Part shown: piece by piece, positions 8,419-16,106 of the stretch
Position numbering within the stretch: the first letter of the stretch is position 1
Layout of the letters: each line of letters opens with the position of its first letter
Source of the DNA: an uncultured Bacteriovoracaceae bacterium
GTDB lineage: Bacteria > Bdellovibrionota > Bacteriovoracia > Bacteriovoracales > Bacteriovoracaceae
DNA length: 64,000 nucleotides
Reading direction: 5' to 3'
Assembly: GCA_950054155.1 (NCBI GenBank)
Contig: CATLOT010000003.1
Coordinates: forward strand, 1-64,000
Translations under genes and position numbers: made by a program
The notes under the pieces: model-generated
Told to the model about the DNA's origin: nothing
The model's database searches: none
The model's input: only the letters and a program-made list of their open reading frames with translations

Positions 8419-9126
8419 ATGGGAATCTTTATCCCCGTGGATAGCTATATGCTCATCCTTGAAGAAGTGGGGCGATGGAAAGTCGTCGGTATGAAAAAGC
8501 TATTTAAAACTCTTAACCTCAACCAGTCCTATTCCTTCTTTTGTCGCCAAATCAGAAAGCTTGAACTTGAAGGCTACCTAAGAAGTATTCCTGGGCCAAG
8601 AAGAAGAAAATTTCTCACCCTAACAGAAAGAGGAGGAAAAATTACGCCCTACAATGCCCAATTTGAAGAAAGTGATGCTGAGCTTAACCACGACCTTATC
8701 ACAGCGAACGTCATCTATGAGCTCAATAAGTTTGAGACTCTTGGAGAAGGCCATGTCCTACATGACACAGATTTCTTTGAAGTCGAGCCTGATGGCCTAA
8801 TCTACATAAATAGAGACGGCCTGAGAGGCTCTCTGGCGATTGAGATTGAATTAACTCAAAAGGCAAAGCCTCGTATAGTCAGTAAGTTTTCGGCTTATAA
8901 AAGGGCGAACTGCTTTAACTACTGCTTGTACATTTTTAATAAAGAGCCCGTATTTAATACCTATAAGCGCCAGCTTGAAAATATGAATGAAGAAGTCAGA
9001 GGAAAAATTCTTCTTATGTCTGTTCCTTCTATGACTGTCAGTTCATTTCAATACCAAGGTGCGCCCATTTACTTTATGGGTGAGTTTCAAGCTTTTGAGG
9101 ATCTATTTTCAAATTCAAAAAATTGA
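8419..9126 (+). CDS. Replication-relaxation-type protein
   Basis: 235 residues. The N-terminal ~75 residues form a winged-helix-like region (KLELEGYLRSI, FLTLTERG). The rest carries the pattern of the Replic_Relax family of plasmids and integrative elements: ELNHDLITANVIYEL, a PDGLIYI strand, and IEIELTQK followed by a KFSAYKRA helix, resembling a PD-(D/E)XK-like fold. Such proteins are linked to plasmid replication or relaxosome function, but their biochemical role is poorly known. A strong AAGGAG precedes the ATG. It supports a plasmid-like or mobilisable origin of the island. Confidence 0.65.
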   Translation: MGIFIPVDSYMLILEEVGRWKVVGMKKLFKTLNLNQSYSFFCRQIRKLELEGYLRSIPGPRRRKFLTLTERGGKITPYNAQFEESDAELNHDLITANVIYELNKFETLGEGHVLHDTDFFEVEPDGLIYINRDGLRGSLAIEIELTQKAKPRIVSKFSAYKRANCFNYCLYIFNKEPVFNTYKRQLENMNEEVRGKILLMSVPSMTVSSFQYQGAPIYFMGEFQAFEDLFSNSKN

Positions 9127-9319
9127 AAATTATGGTTCACAAGTTGTTCACACACAGTTCAATTATGAACACACACTCCTGCGCCACAAGGAAATTCCTC
9201 AATCATTTGAGTATCTTGGCGGGCGTGATTCTTGACCATCCCCTCTCAACGAGTAGAGAGGAAATGGTCAAGAAGTCACTGCAAGAATTCAAAAGGTGAG
9301 AGATTAAAGTGCCGCAGGA
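9127..9319. other. Repeat- and hairpin-rich spacer, candidate cis-acting site
   Basis: Between the replication-relaxation gene and the AlpA-like gene lie several GTTCACA-type repeats (about 9136-9155), the palindrome GTTCAATTATGAAC, and a strong inverted repeat: CTTGACCAT (9231-9239) with ATGGTCAAG (9264-9272), and inner arms CCTCTC/GAGAGG. The arrangement resembles an origin of transfer, a replication origin or an operator cluster. Function is inferred only from position. Confidence 0.45.
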
Positions 9320-9355
9320 GTGTCCAAAAAAATCAAAAGAATAAGGAAAATAGGG

Positions 9356-9616
9356 ATGATAGAAAAGTCTAATCTTGATTACAAAGAAGATCAGAAATAC
9401 TACAATAGCGAAGTATCAGAACCGGGTTCTGATAGGATCTTTAACAAGTTAATATGGGTGATAGACGATGTATGTAGGGCAACTACATACAAGAAAGGAA
9501 CGATATACAACTTAGTCAGTAGTGGCTCGATTCCTTATAGAAAACGACGTGGAAAGCTCTTTTTTATACCAAGTGAGATTTTAGCTTGGGTTAAAGGAGC
9601 AAATCATGAGCAGTAA
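9356..9616 (+). CDS. AlpA/excisionase-like helix-turn-helix protein
   Basis: 86 residues from the ATG at 9356. The C-terminal half is a MerR-type HTH of the AlpA/Xis class: WVIDDVCRATTYKKGTIYNL, then SIPYRKRRGKLFFIPSEILAW. These small proteins act as excisionases or as activators of integrase genes. I prefer 9356, with AAGGA about 8 bases upstream, over the GTG at 9320, which sits on its own ribosome binding site. The gene overlaps the integrase start by 11 bases, so expression is coupled. Confidence 0.72.
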   Translation: MIEKSNLDYKEDQKYYNSEVSEPGSDRIFNKLIWVIDDVCRATTYKKGTIYNLVSSGSIPYRKRRGKLFFIPSEILAWVKGANHEQ

Positions 9617-10886
9617 AAAAGATTATAGAAAACTCTCTGGACAAGTGGGTATTTACAAACACCTCACTACTAAAAACTACCTTGCCATTAAAAAAGTAGA
9701 GGGAAAAGTTCACCAAAAAACTTTTTCCTCCCTCTTTGAAGCAAAAGCTTGGCGACGTAACTTTAATGGTGAAGATCCTTCTGAAAAGAAATCAAGCTGT
9801 TCTTCATTAAGATTTGTCTGGCAAACAATGCAAGAAGTTCATTTTCCTCTTTTAGCAACTACCACCAAGGCCATTTGGCTAAGGCGGTATGAGCCGTGGA
9901 AAAAGCTTGAGCATTTACCGATGGATCAAATTACTCCCTCTAAAGTTTCTAAGTTTGTTCAAGAATTCGTGGATTACTACAAATCAGATTTTTATCAAAC
10001 TTCAGGAAGAGGAAGAGCAGCGAGGTGTAATTTAAACAATGAACTTAATCTTTTTGTGACCATCTTCAATTGGTATAAAGAAAGTGAAGAGTTTGAAAAA
10101 GAGGCCCTTCACCTAACAAATCCGATTAAGAAGAAGCATAAAAAGCTAGGTTTCATTAAGCCCACTCCAGATAAAAAAAAGAAAATTACATTAAAACATG
10201 CTCTTATCTTTTTTCACTACCTAAAGCCTCTTTATCGCAATCTTGCCAAAATGCAGTTCTTTACTGCTGGGCGAGTCGGAGAGATCGCTGGACTTCAATG
10301 GTCTAATGTTGATCTGGATAATAGAAGGCTTCTTATAAAACATTCCTGTGTCTGGGATATGACCCACAAGACCTTTGTGGAATTAAAGCCCTTTCCTAAA
10401 AATAAGGAAGCGAGGGCTGTTTATATTACAGACGAGATTAAAGAAGTTTTAAAAGAAAGGTGGGCGTTTAAAGAAAAAGGCTGTGATTATGTCTTTCATG
10501 TGGAAAGTAAACCTCTAAACTATGGAACCATTCAACTCAATTATCGTGAGGCCCAGAGAAAAGGGAAACTGCCCTACTCTGGAACTCACATATTGAGACA
10601 TGGCATGGCCACATTGGCCCGTAAAGTTGGAGGTGGACTCGATGCAGTTATTGCCATGACCGGACACAAAGATATCAAACTAGCGGATCATTACTCTAAA
10701 TGTGATGAAAATGACCAAAAGGAAATATCGGTCAAAATCATGGAATATATCAAAAAGCAGAACCAATTTGAGATGAAGACTCTCAAGGAGAACGAAAATG
10801 ATGAATTTGTCTTGGATGCCAAAGAAACGGAGCATCCAGACAATGTCATTTCGATTTTCTCTAAAAAGAGAACCTCAAATGGTTAA
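9606..10886 (+). CDS. Tyrosine recombinase (phage-type integrase)
   Basis: 426 residues. An N-terminal arm-binding part (about 1-60) and a core-binding SAM-like domain (about 65-180) precede the catalytic domain. The catalytic set is complete: Arg223 (AGRVGEIAGLQW), His328-x-x-Arg331 (HILRHG), His354 (TGHKD) and Tyr363 (DHYSK). It should integrate and excise the island at the 17-bp core in mutM. It ends 83 bp before the right core copy. The extra tail beyond residue 375 is low-complexity and acidic. Confidence 0.9.
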   Translation: MSSKKDYRKLSGQVGIYKHLTTKNYLAIKKVEGKVHQKTFSSLFEAKAWRRNFNGEDPSEKKSSCSSLRFVWQTMQEVHFPLLATTTKAIWLRRYEPWKKLEHLPMDQITPSKVSKFVQEFVDYYKSDFYQTSGRGRAARCNLNNELNLFVTIFNWYKESEEFEKEALHLTNPIKKKHKKLGFIKPTPDKKKKITLKHALIFFHYLKPLYRNLAKMQFFTAGRVGEIAGLQWSNVDLDNRRLLIKHSCVWDMTHKTFVELKPFPKNKEARAVYITDEIKEVLKERWAFKEKGCDYVFHVESKPLNYGTIQLNYREAQRKGKLPYSGTHILRHGMATLARKVGGGLDAVIAMTGHKDIKLADHYSKCDENDQKEISVKIMEYIKKQNQFEMKTLKENENDEFVLDAKETEHPDNVISIFSKKRTSNG

Positions 10887-10900
10887 AAAGTTGGTATAAA

Positions 10901-10919
10901 GGTTGGCATGGGTTGGCAT
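10901..10919. repeat. Tandem 9-mer, right integrase arm-site candidate
   Basis: GGTTGGCAT at 10901-10909 and 10911-10919, separated by one base, repeats the pair at 619-636; the shared stretch AAAGGTTGGCATG is identical. A degenerate third copy, GTTGGTAT, starts at 10890. Candidate integrase arm sites. Confidence 0.5.
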
Positions 10920-10969
10920 TTGCCTTCCCATGCTTTTTTCAATTAGTAATTTTAATAAGTTAAACACAT

Positions 10970-10986
10970 ATGCCCGAATTACCAGA
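10970..10986. repeat. attR core (17-bp direct repeat, start of mutM)
   Basis: Identical to 482-498. It coincides with codons 1-5 and part of codon 6 of mutM, so integration here keeps the protein intact while replacing everything upstream of its ATG. Confidence 0.7.
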
Positions 10987-11788
10987 AGTCGAAACTATTA
11001 AAAACCAAATCGCTCCTCACTTACCTCTTAAGGTGGTGAGTGTTGTTTATTCTGAGGTGGCGGGGTCTATTGTTAAGGACAAAGAGTTTTCTCCGCGGGG
11101 GAAGGTTCTTGAGCGCGTGGCCCGTAAGGGTAAGGTATTGCTCTTTGAGTTTGAGGGTGGTCTTGTTTCGATTAGTGGGCTTGGTATGAGTGGGGGCTGG
11201 CGAGTGTCTGAGACAAAGGTACTTGAAAAGCATACTCATGTGCAGATTAAAGGGCTGAAAGAAAATGGGGACACTCTTTTCTTGGCCTATGTTGATCCTC
11301 GCCGTTTTGGTAATCTTCATCACCTTAAGGCAGAGGGAGCACAGAAATGGCTTACTCGCTTAGGCGCTGATGTTTCCTCACCAGAGTTTACAGCCGATTA
11401 TATATGGGGACGCCTTCAAAAATGTCCTCAAAAAGAAATCAAACCTTTTCTTCTCGAGCAAAATCACTTTGCTGGAGTTGGCAATTATATGGCCAGTGAA
11501 GTGTGTGCGCACGCACGCATTTTGCCCTCACGCCGCAACCACACGCTGACCAAGAAGGACGCCCGTAATATTGAAAAGGCGATGAAAATTGTTCTTGAGG
11601 GAACGGTTAAATCAGGGGGTACGACTTTTAGTGGTGGTTATAAAGACACCACCGGAAATGCTGGGGAAGGTGTTAAGAACTTGGTGGTCTTTTATCAACA
11701 AGTCTGCGGACTTTGCGAGAAGAGTAAAGTTATTAAAACTGTTCTCAAAGGGCGAGGAACCTATCACTGCCCTCGCTGCCAAAACTAA
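10970..11788 (+). CDS. mutM: Formamidopyrimidine-DNA glycosylase
   Basis: 272 residues, normal length. Removes oxidised purines such as 8-oxoguanine and nicks the abasic site. The protein begins with MPELPEVE, where Pro2 is the catalytic nucleophile and Glu3 its partner. The C-terminal zinc finger is CGLC with CPRC (YHCPRCQ). The helix-two-turn-helix region has NYMASEVC. The leader is supplied by the integrated island and shows no clear ribosome binding site, unlike the displaced native start at 482, so expression may differ from that of an element-free strain. It overlaps the convergent nuclease gene by 4 bases. Confidence 0.95.
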   Translation: MPELPEVETIKNQIAPHLPLKVVSVVYSEVAGSIVKDKEFSPRGKVLERVARKGKVLLFEFEGGLVSISGLGMSGGWRVSETKVLEKHTHVQIKGLKENGDTLFLAYVDPRRFGNLHHLKAEGAQKWLTRLGADVSSPEFTADYIWGRLQKCPQKEIKPFLLEQNHFAGVGNYMASEVCAHARILPSRRNHTLTKKDARNIEKAMKIVLEGTVKSGGTTFSGGYKDTTGNAGEGVKNLVVFYQQVCGLCEKSKVIKTVLKGRGTYHCPRCQN

Positions 11789-12420
11789 GGAAGAAAATAC
11801 CCTCTTTCAAGAGCGTACTCGTAAGAGCGAAAAAAGATGCGCTGGTAAAAAGGCACACTCTCAACCTGATCGGGGTAGAAAAGTTCTTTTGTTTCTTTAT
11901 TCCCAACATAGTTCGTTCCCTTTCGCCCTTGCACGATCATACGAAATTCATAGGGCATTACTTCTTCATTAAAGAGAAAGCCCTCTTGATTTTCAAAAGC
12001 AATTTTAGCGGCCTCTAAGTAATCGTGAGTGAGGGACTTATCAAAGGGAGCGATAATGTAAGGAGCAGCTACGCCCATTTCAACAAGAGTTAGATTTATA
12101 TTCTTGCCGTCAAAGAAAATGGTTCCCAATTGGCGGCTATGATGAAGCGAATAATCTTCAACATCAACTAAGATACGACTACCAATGGGAATCAATGTCC
12201 GCAAAGTGTCTCTGGCCACGAGAGCGATCTCCCCTTGGCTATGACCATTAAAGCTAACTTCAGGTGTATCAATGCCGATCAAACGAACTTTCTTACGCTC
12301 CCCTGTATCGGTCACCATAGTGAGCGTATCGCCGTCGTGGATACTTTTGACTTGGCCATAGAGCTCAGCACTAAAGAGAGGTTGAATAGAGAGAAGGAGG
12401 AAAAGGAGAGATATTTTCAT
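11785..12420 (-). CDS. Secreted thermonuclease (staphylococcal nuclease family)
   Basis: 211 residues with a signal peptide (cleavage after about LFSA, residue 18). The SNase core is clear: HDGDTL (calcium-binding Asp), RLIGIDTPE (catalytic Arg and Glu) and SRQLGTIFFDGKNIN, with the second catalytic Arg. It should degrade DNA and RNA in the periplasm or outside the cell, which fits nutrient scavenging or prey digestion. The C-terminal ~60 residues lie outside the core domain and are not recognised. Confidence 0.88.
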   Translation of the reverse strand: MKISLLFLLLSIQPLFSAELYGQVKSIHDGDTLTMVTDTGERKKVRLIGIDTPEVSFNGHSQGEIALVARDTLRTLIPIGSRILVDVEDYSLHHSRQLGTIFFDGKNINLTLVEMGVAAPYIIAPFDKSLTHDYLEAAKIAFENQEGFLFNEEVMPYEFRMIVQGRKGTNYVGNKETKELFYPDQVESVPFYQRIFFRSYEYALERGYFLP

Positions 12421-12469
12421 TCTCCCCTTCTAGCTTAGGTAATAGAGCCTTCCTAGGAAATTGTCGTTT

Positions 12470-12808
12470 TTACAGGGAGCAATTCTTTAAAGGGATGCTT
12501 TCAGGGTGCTTAAGAAAGATATTTGGCCCATCAGGATTACCGAGCCCCACCAGACCAAGTAAAGTTATTGAGCTCTCCTCCACGATAAACTCCCCAGAAT
12601 CATCATTTCCCGAGCAATGCGTATTTCCCTTTTCAGGGTAGCAGTAGAAGAAGTTTGTTAATTTTTTATTCTTTAACGATTCTATCGCATAGCCATCTTT
12701 TGATACTTTCTTAACTTTATATTTCTCCCCTCCAAGAGAGAAGCACTCGTCGGCCCAGACTTTAGTCATTAAAAGAAGTGTGAATATCAAGATTATTTTT
12801 CGGTACAT
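12470..12808 (-). CDS. Small secreted hypothetical protein
   Basis: 112 residues with a signal peptide ending near KVWA (residue 19) and four cysteines after it (positions about 22, 56, 64 and 110), suggesting disulfides in the periplasm. No family recognised. Its start overlaps the end of the L,D-transpeptidase gene by 16 bases, so the two are co-expressed and may act together on the cell wall. Confidence 0.6.
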   Translation of the reverse strand: MYRKIILIFTLLLMTKVWADECFSLGGEKYKVKKVSKDGYAIESLKNKKLTNFFYCYPEKGNTHCSGNDDSGEFIVEESSITLLGLVGLGNPDGPNIFLKHPESIPLKNCSL

Positions 12809-13995
12809 TCTTCAATATCCTCCATACCTTCTTTGGCATAATTAATGACCATCGATGGCCCACGACTTGCGAGATCTTCAATCATATAATAATTTTCTGG
12901 TGCAATGGAAGGACAACCCCATGAACTGCGATGAGGAGAGACATGGATGTACTTGCCATTCTTTGAACTTAAATTATTCGTATTCTGTAATCCCAGAAGT
13001 TGAAGAGCTGATGCCCTATTGGGACCTCCTGAGTTTTTAATCCCTCTTCTCACACTTGAGTACTGCTTGGTCTGAGTTGTGGTGTGAGTAAAATCAAAGG
13101 CTTTTGTATGGGTAAAGAAAGCACCAAGAACAGTGGTGTGCTTACCTGATTCGTTCATAAAACCATTTCGCCCGTTACGGCAGGTCCCTGTCCCTAGATT
13201 AAAATAATCTTTCTTAACTTCTGGCGAGCCCCCACTACACATGTCGATATAATACATGCGCCCTCGACAATTATCGCCACCACTTGAGGGTGAGCGGTCA
13301 TCGGTATCATTAATAATAAAGGTACACTTATTAGGGAGACCATCGGCCATAAGATCATTCTTAAAACCATTTGCAGTGAGTCCCCCCATTGAAGTGTGAC
13401 CACTATGCTTAAGGCCTCGCTTGTCAAAACACTTATTGGTTTTAAATGACGTTGCATTGAGTTTCATCACCTTAAGAGCATACTTAAGAGCATCCTCTGG
13501 TAGGCCCTCATCAAAGAGTTTTTCACAGTTCGACTTCCACGCTTGATTCGTTCCAGCAACCTGGCATTCACTTCTAATATCACCTTCAACAAGATCTTCA
13601 ACTTCTGCTAAGACTTCATCAAGACAGTCTCCCTTAGGAGGAACGCCAACATCGGCCATGTCAGCAAGAGAATCAAGAAGGGACTCCACTTCAACTTTCA
13701 CAAAGTTGTCATCCACATTGGAGCGATGAGTGATAAAGTCATCATCGATGAGTTCGCCGTCTCTATTGAAGATCTTAAGCTTGTAGCGACTCCCCTTTTT
13801 TTCTAAAATCTCAAAGGTGTAACCATCATTAGGAGAGATCATGCGCGTCTGCTGAGAGCTAAGATCATAGACTTCTATAGAGAGAGAAATCTCATGGCGC
13901 TCAGCCTTTAGAGGAAGAACAAATAAGGTCATACCTAAGAGACAAAGAACTTTAAGGGTGCCTGTATCAAGTTTTCTCTTTATTAATGATGTCAT
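12793..13995 (-). CDS. Murein L,D-transpeptidase catalytic domain protein (YkuD_2 type)
   Basis: 400 residues from the ATG at 13995, which gives a proper signal peptide ending in VLPLKA; the frame can be extended to 14028. The C-terminal domain has the YkuD_2 signature: HTTVLGAFFTHT, LQLLGLQNTNN, then HVSPHRSSWGCPS with the active-site His and Cys. The N-terminal ~140 residues and Cys-rich middle are unassigned. It probably forms or remodels 3-3 crosslinks or attaches proteins to peptidoglycan. Bdellovibrio-type predators have many such enzymes, some acting on the prey wall. Confidence 0.8.
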   Translation of the reverse strand: MTSLIKRKLDTGTLKVLCLLGMTLFVLPLKAERHEISLSIEVYDLSSQQTRMISPNDGYTFEILEKKGSRYKLKIFNRDGELIDDDFITHRSNVDDNFVKVEVESLLDSLADMADVGVPPKGDCLDEVLAEVEDLVEGDIRSECQVAGTNQAWKSNCEKLFDEGLPEDALKYALKVMKLNATSFKTNKCFDKRGLKHSGHTSMGGLTANGFKNDLMADGLPNKCTFIINDTDDRSPSSGGDNCRGRMYYIDMCSGGSPEVKKDYFNLGTGTCRNGRNGFMNESGKHTTVLGAFFTHTKAFDFTHTTTQTKQYSSVRRGIKNSGGPNRASALQLLGLQNTNNLSSKNGKYIHVSPHRSSWGCPSIAPENYYMIEDLASRGPSMVINYAKEGMEDIEECTEK

Positions 13996-14028
13996 ATGCC
14001 TATTATCGGCGTAATCTAGACTAAACAA

Positions 14029-14167
14029 AAGCTCTCAAGCAAATCTCACAGAGAATCAATGGCTTAGAAATATGTAATAGTTTAAAATTAGCCTCAAATA
14101 GTTGGCAAAGGCCTCTACATTGTGTAGGTGATTTACGATAATGTCACTTTGCTAGTTAAGGGAATCT
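14029..14167. other. Intergenic region left of the toxin-bearing insertion
   Basis: Holds the left 17-bp repeat CAAAGGCCTCTACATTG (14106-14122), followed by TTGTGTAGGT, which is the inverse of ACCTACACAA at 17337-17346 on the far side of the insertion. Before the insertion this was a ~270 bp divergent spacer between the L,D-transpeptidase and NYN genes. No gene seen. Confidence 0.5.
14106..14122. repeat. 17-bp direct repeat flanking the insertion, left copy
   Basis: CAAAGGCCTCTACATTG occurs here and at 17344-17360. The copies lie 40-60 bp outside the insertion ends, so they belonged to the old target region (about 105 bp apart before insertion), not to the element. Confidence 0.7.
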
Positions 14168-14392
14168 GTCCGAAACGCTACTAAAAGTGAACTTTTTCAC
14201 TATTACCACTTATCGGTAGAAAAAAAGAAAAAATTAAAATCGATTTTTGAAATAATTTTACCGATTTAGGCTGAAACATTTTAAGGAAAAATGTCATTCA
14301 AGTAGCTGAAAACATGGCCACTTAAAGAAGTATTAACTCTTCTTTTCTTATAAAAGCTTTTTATTCACTAAATTTAATCCGATAGAAATAGC

Positions 14393-15700
14393 ATGAAAAT
14401 TTTTACAATTGTCATATTGTTCGTGATTAAGGGTGCCCTGGCGAATCAACTCTTGAGGTCCGAAGTAGAAAGGTCTGTCGATCTAATTGAGCTAAGCCAA
14501 AATGTATCGGAAATATTAAACACAAGAACAGTTTGCTCAAATGTGATTACCGAAGAAAAGCAAGAAGGGATAGATAAAAGCGAATATTGTTTTCAGAAAA
14601 ATGCTGAAAATGAAATTGTGGAGAACACTTCCCTATTTGACCTTAGAAATATTCGGGATCAAGAATTTAATCGTGTTTGCCCAAAAGCGACTTGCACGAG
14701 CACCGATTTCGGCTCAACAGGAGATCGTTGGAGCGAGACAGACGGTACACGAAATTCAAGAGATTTTTACGATAGAATGACTGGCTCAGCAAGAGATGGA
14801 AGCCTTGGCCGAAATCCTGCAAGAAACCATATCCGTCCAGAGAGATACATGGACAACCTTATCCCAAGCTATCAGTTGGCATATTCTGATCCAAAAATAG
14901 GGCCAGAACTCAAAGAGGTTCATGACAGTCTTAGAAGCACTATAAACGGCTGTCCCCTAAAAGATGAAAATAGATATGTTGCTGCTACCTTGCTAGCTCA
15001 AGCAAGTGAAAGTGCGGGCATGGGTAATTATGAGGAAGCAAGAGAGTTTTTAAATCTTTCGAAAGCTCTTGCTGATTTTACAAAAGGAGATCATAGTCAG
15101 ATAGATACAGTTCGATCTATCTATGAGTTTCTCACAGGTAAAGACTTCGATACTGGTGCGGACCTTAGCGGAGTTGATAATATTGCTGCCGCTGGTGTTG
15201 GAGGATTGTGGAGGGTACTGATCACAGGAGGAGCCAGAGCGATATCAGCTCTAGGCAGACTTGGTAGCAAGTACTTCGGAAAAGTGTGGCGGCGACTAGG
15301 TGAAGCCGGAAGTAGAGCGACAAAACTCGGGCGAAACATCCGTGCAGGAAAATGGAAAGATGTGTTTCAGGATGCAAAGCCTGCATCATTTTTGAGGAAT
15401 GATAGAACTAAAAATATCTTAAGAAAGTTTAGAAAAGATAAAGGTATACCTAAAGAATGGAAACATTTTGATAAGTCTAAATTTAATGATGGGGTTGTAT
15501 TTAGACGGAAAGTGGGTGACACGTCTAATGAAATTAGGATAATGCCCGGCAATCCTAACTCCCAATATCCCAATAGTAGGCAGCCCTATGTAAAAATTAA
15601 GAGAGGAGCGCATTGGTATGACAGGTTTGGCAATAGGTTACCAGGTGATAGGAATGATGCTGCCCATATCCCCCTGGATCAATTTAAGTGGCCTTTTTAG
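14393..15700 (+). CDS. Secreted polymorphic-toxin-like protein
   Basis: 435 residues with a signal peptide ending near GALA (residue 17), a Cys-containing N-terminal region, a helical middle (residues 195-240) and a Gly/Ala-rich hydrophobic patch (about 255-285). The C-terminal ~85 residues look like a toxin tip: NEIRIMPGNPNS, RQPYVKIKRG, WYDRFGNR, then AAHIPLDQFKW. From memory this resembles small nuclease-type C-terminal domains of bacterial polymorphic toxins; the exact class is not certain. A small acidic gene follows 12 bases after the stop, the usual place of an immunity gene. It lies within the insertion element. Confidence 0.62.
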   Translation: MKIFTIVILFVIKGALANQLLRSEVERSVDLIELSQNVSEILNTRTVCSNVITEEKQEGIDKSEYCFQKNAENEIVENTSLFDLRNIRDQEFNRVCPKATCTSTDFGSTGDRWSETDGTRNSRDFYDRMTGSARDGSLGRNPARNHIRPERYMDNLIPSYQLAYSDPKIGPELKEVHDSLRSTINGCPLKDENRYVAATLLAQASESAGMGNYEEAREFLNLSKALADFTKGDHSQIDTVRSIYEFLTGKDFDTGADLSGVDNIAAAGVGGLWRVLITGGARAISALGRLGSKYFGKVWRRLGEAGSRATKLGRNIRAGKWKDVFQDAKPASFLRNDRTKNILRKFRKDKGIPKEWKHFDKSKFNDGVVFRRKVGDTSNEIRIMPGNPNSQYPNSRQPYVKIKRGAHWYDRFGNRLPGDRNDAAHIPLDQFKWPF

Positions 15701-15712
15701 TATGGAGTAAAA

Positions 15713-16066
15713 ATGAACGAAATTGAAAAAGCGGTTAGAAAAAATGTTTTCGATTCACTTTTCCTAATCTCTTCAAAAGATGAACAATTAAAATATCAAA
15801 AAAATGTACCTATCGCGGATGTCCCCGCAGAGATTTTTTGCTCATGGGATGGAAGCTTTAGTCTAGACGATGAAATAATTCTCAAGGTATTTGACCAAGA
15901 TGAGTTAAATATTCTTTCAGAATTTAATAATATATTTGAGCTAATCTGCGATAAAACTCCAGAGAATTTACCTTCAATAGAAGAATTTGTTATTAGCTCA
16001 GAGTGGAAAGAATTATCTAGTGCAGCTAAAGATGCACTAGATAAGCTTGAAGGACTAAAAAAATAA
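15713..16066 (+). CDS. Probable immunity protein
   Basis: 117 residues, acidic, with no signal peptide, so it stays in the cytoplasm. It is probably all-helical at both ends, with a central segment around CSWDGSFSLDDEIIL. A GGAG precedes the ATG, 12 bases after the toxin gene. I do not recognise a family; the call rests on size, charge and position after a secreted toxin. Confidence 0.5.
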   Translation: MNEIEKAVRKNVFDSLFLISSKDEQLKYQKNVPIADVPAEIFCSWDGSFSLDDEIILKVFDQDELNILSEFNNIFELICDKTPENLPSIEEFVISSEWKELSSAAKDALDKLEGLKK

Positions 16067-16106
16067 TTACTGCTTATTAGGGGAAATTTTAAGAATTAAA
16101 TACTGT

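Larger units (their letters stand above)
482..10986. mobile_element. Integrative metal-efflux island inserted in the 5' end of mutM
   Basis: The element is delimited by an exact 17-bp direct repeat, ATGCCCGAATTACCAGA, at 482-498 and 10970-10986. The right copy is the start of intact mutM; the left copy begins a frame that stops after 23 codons. A tyrosine recombinase gene ends 83 bp before the right copy, as expected of a site-specific integrative element. Tandem 9-mers GGTTGGCAT near both ends (619-636, 10901-10919) look like arm-type integrase sites. Cargo: ferroportin-like exporter, RND/TolC metal efflux, a toxin-antitoxin pair and a replication-relaxation protein. No relaxase or conjugation genes are seen, so it is at most mobilisable. 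The boundaries are inferred from the repeat. Confidence 0.75.

Noticed and set aside
10901-10925. Sigma-54 promoter for mutM in the TTGGCAT repeats
   Set aside because: The GG and GC dinucleotides are not 10 bases apart in any register.
14130-14165. XerC/XerD dif-like site beside the insertion
   Set aside because: ATAATG and GTTAA are present but their spacing (11 instead of 8 bases) does not fit dif.
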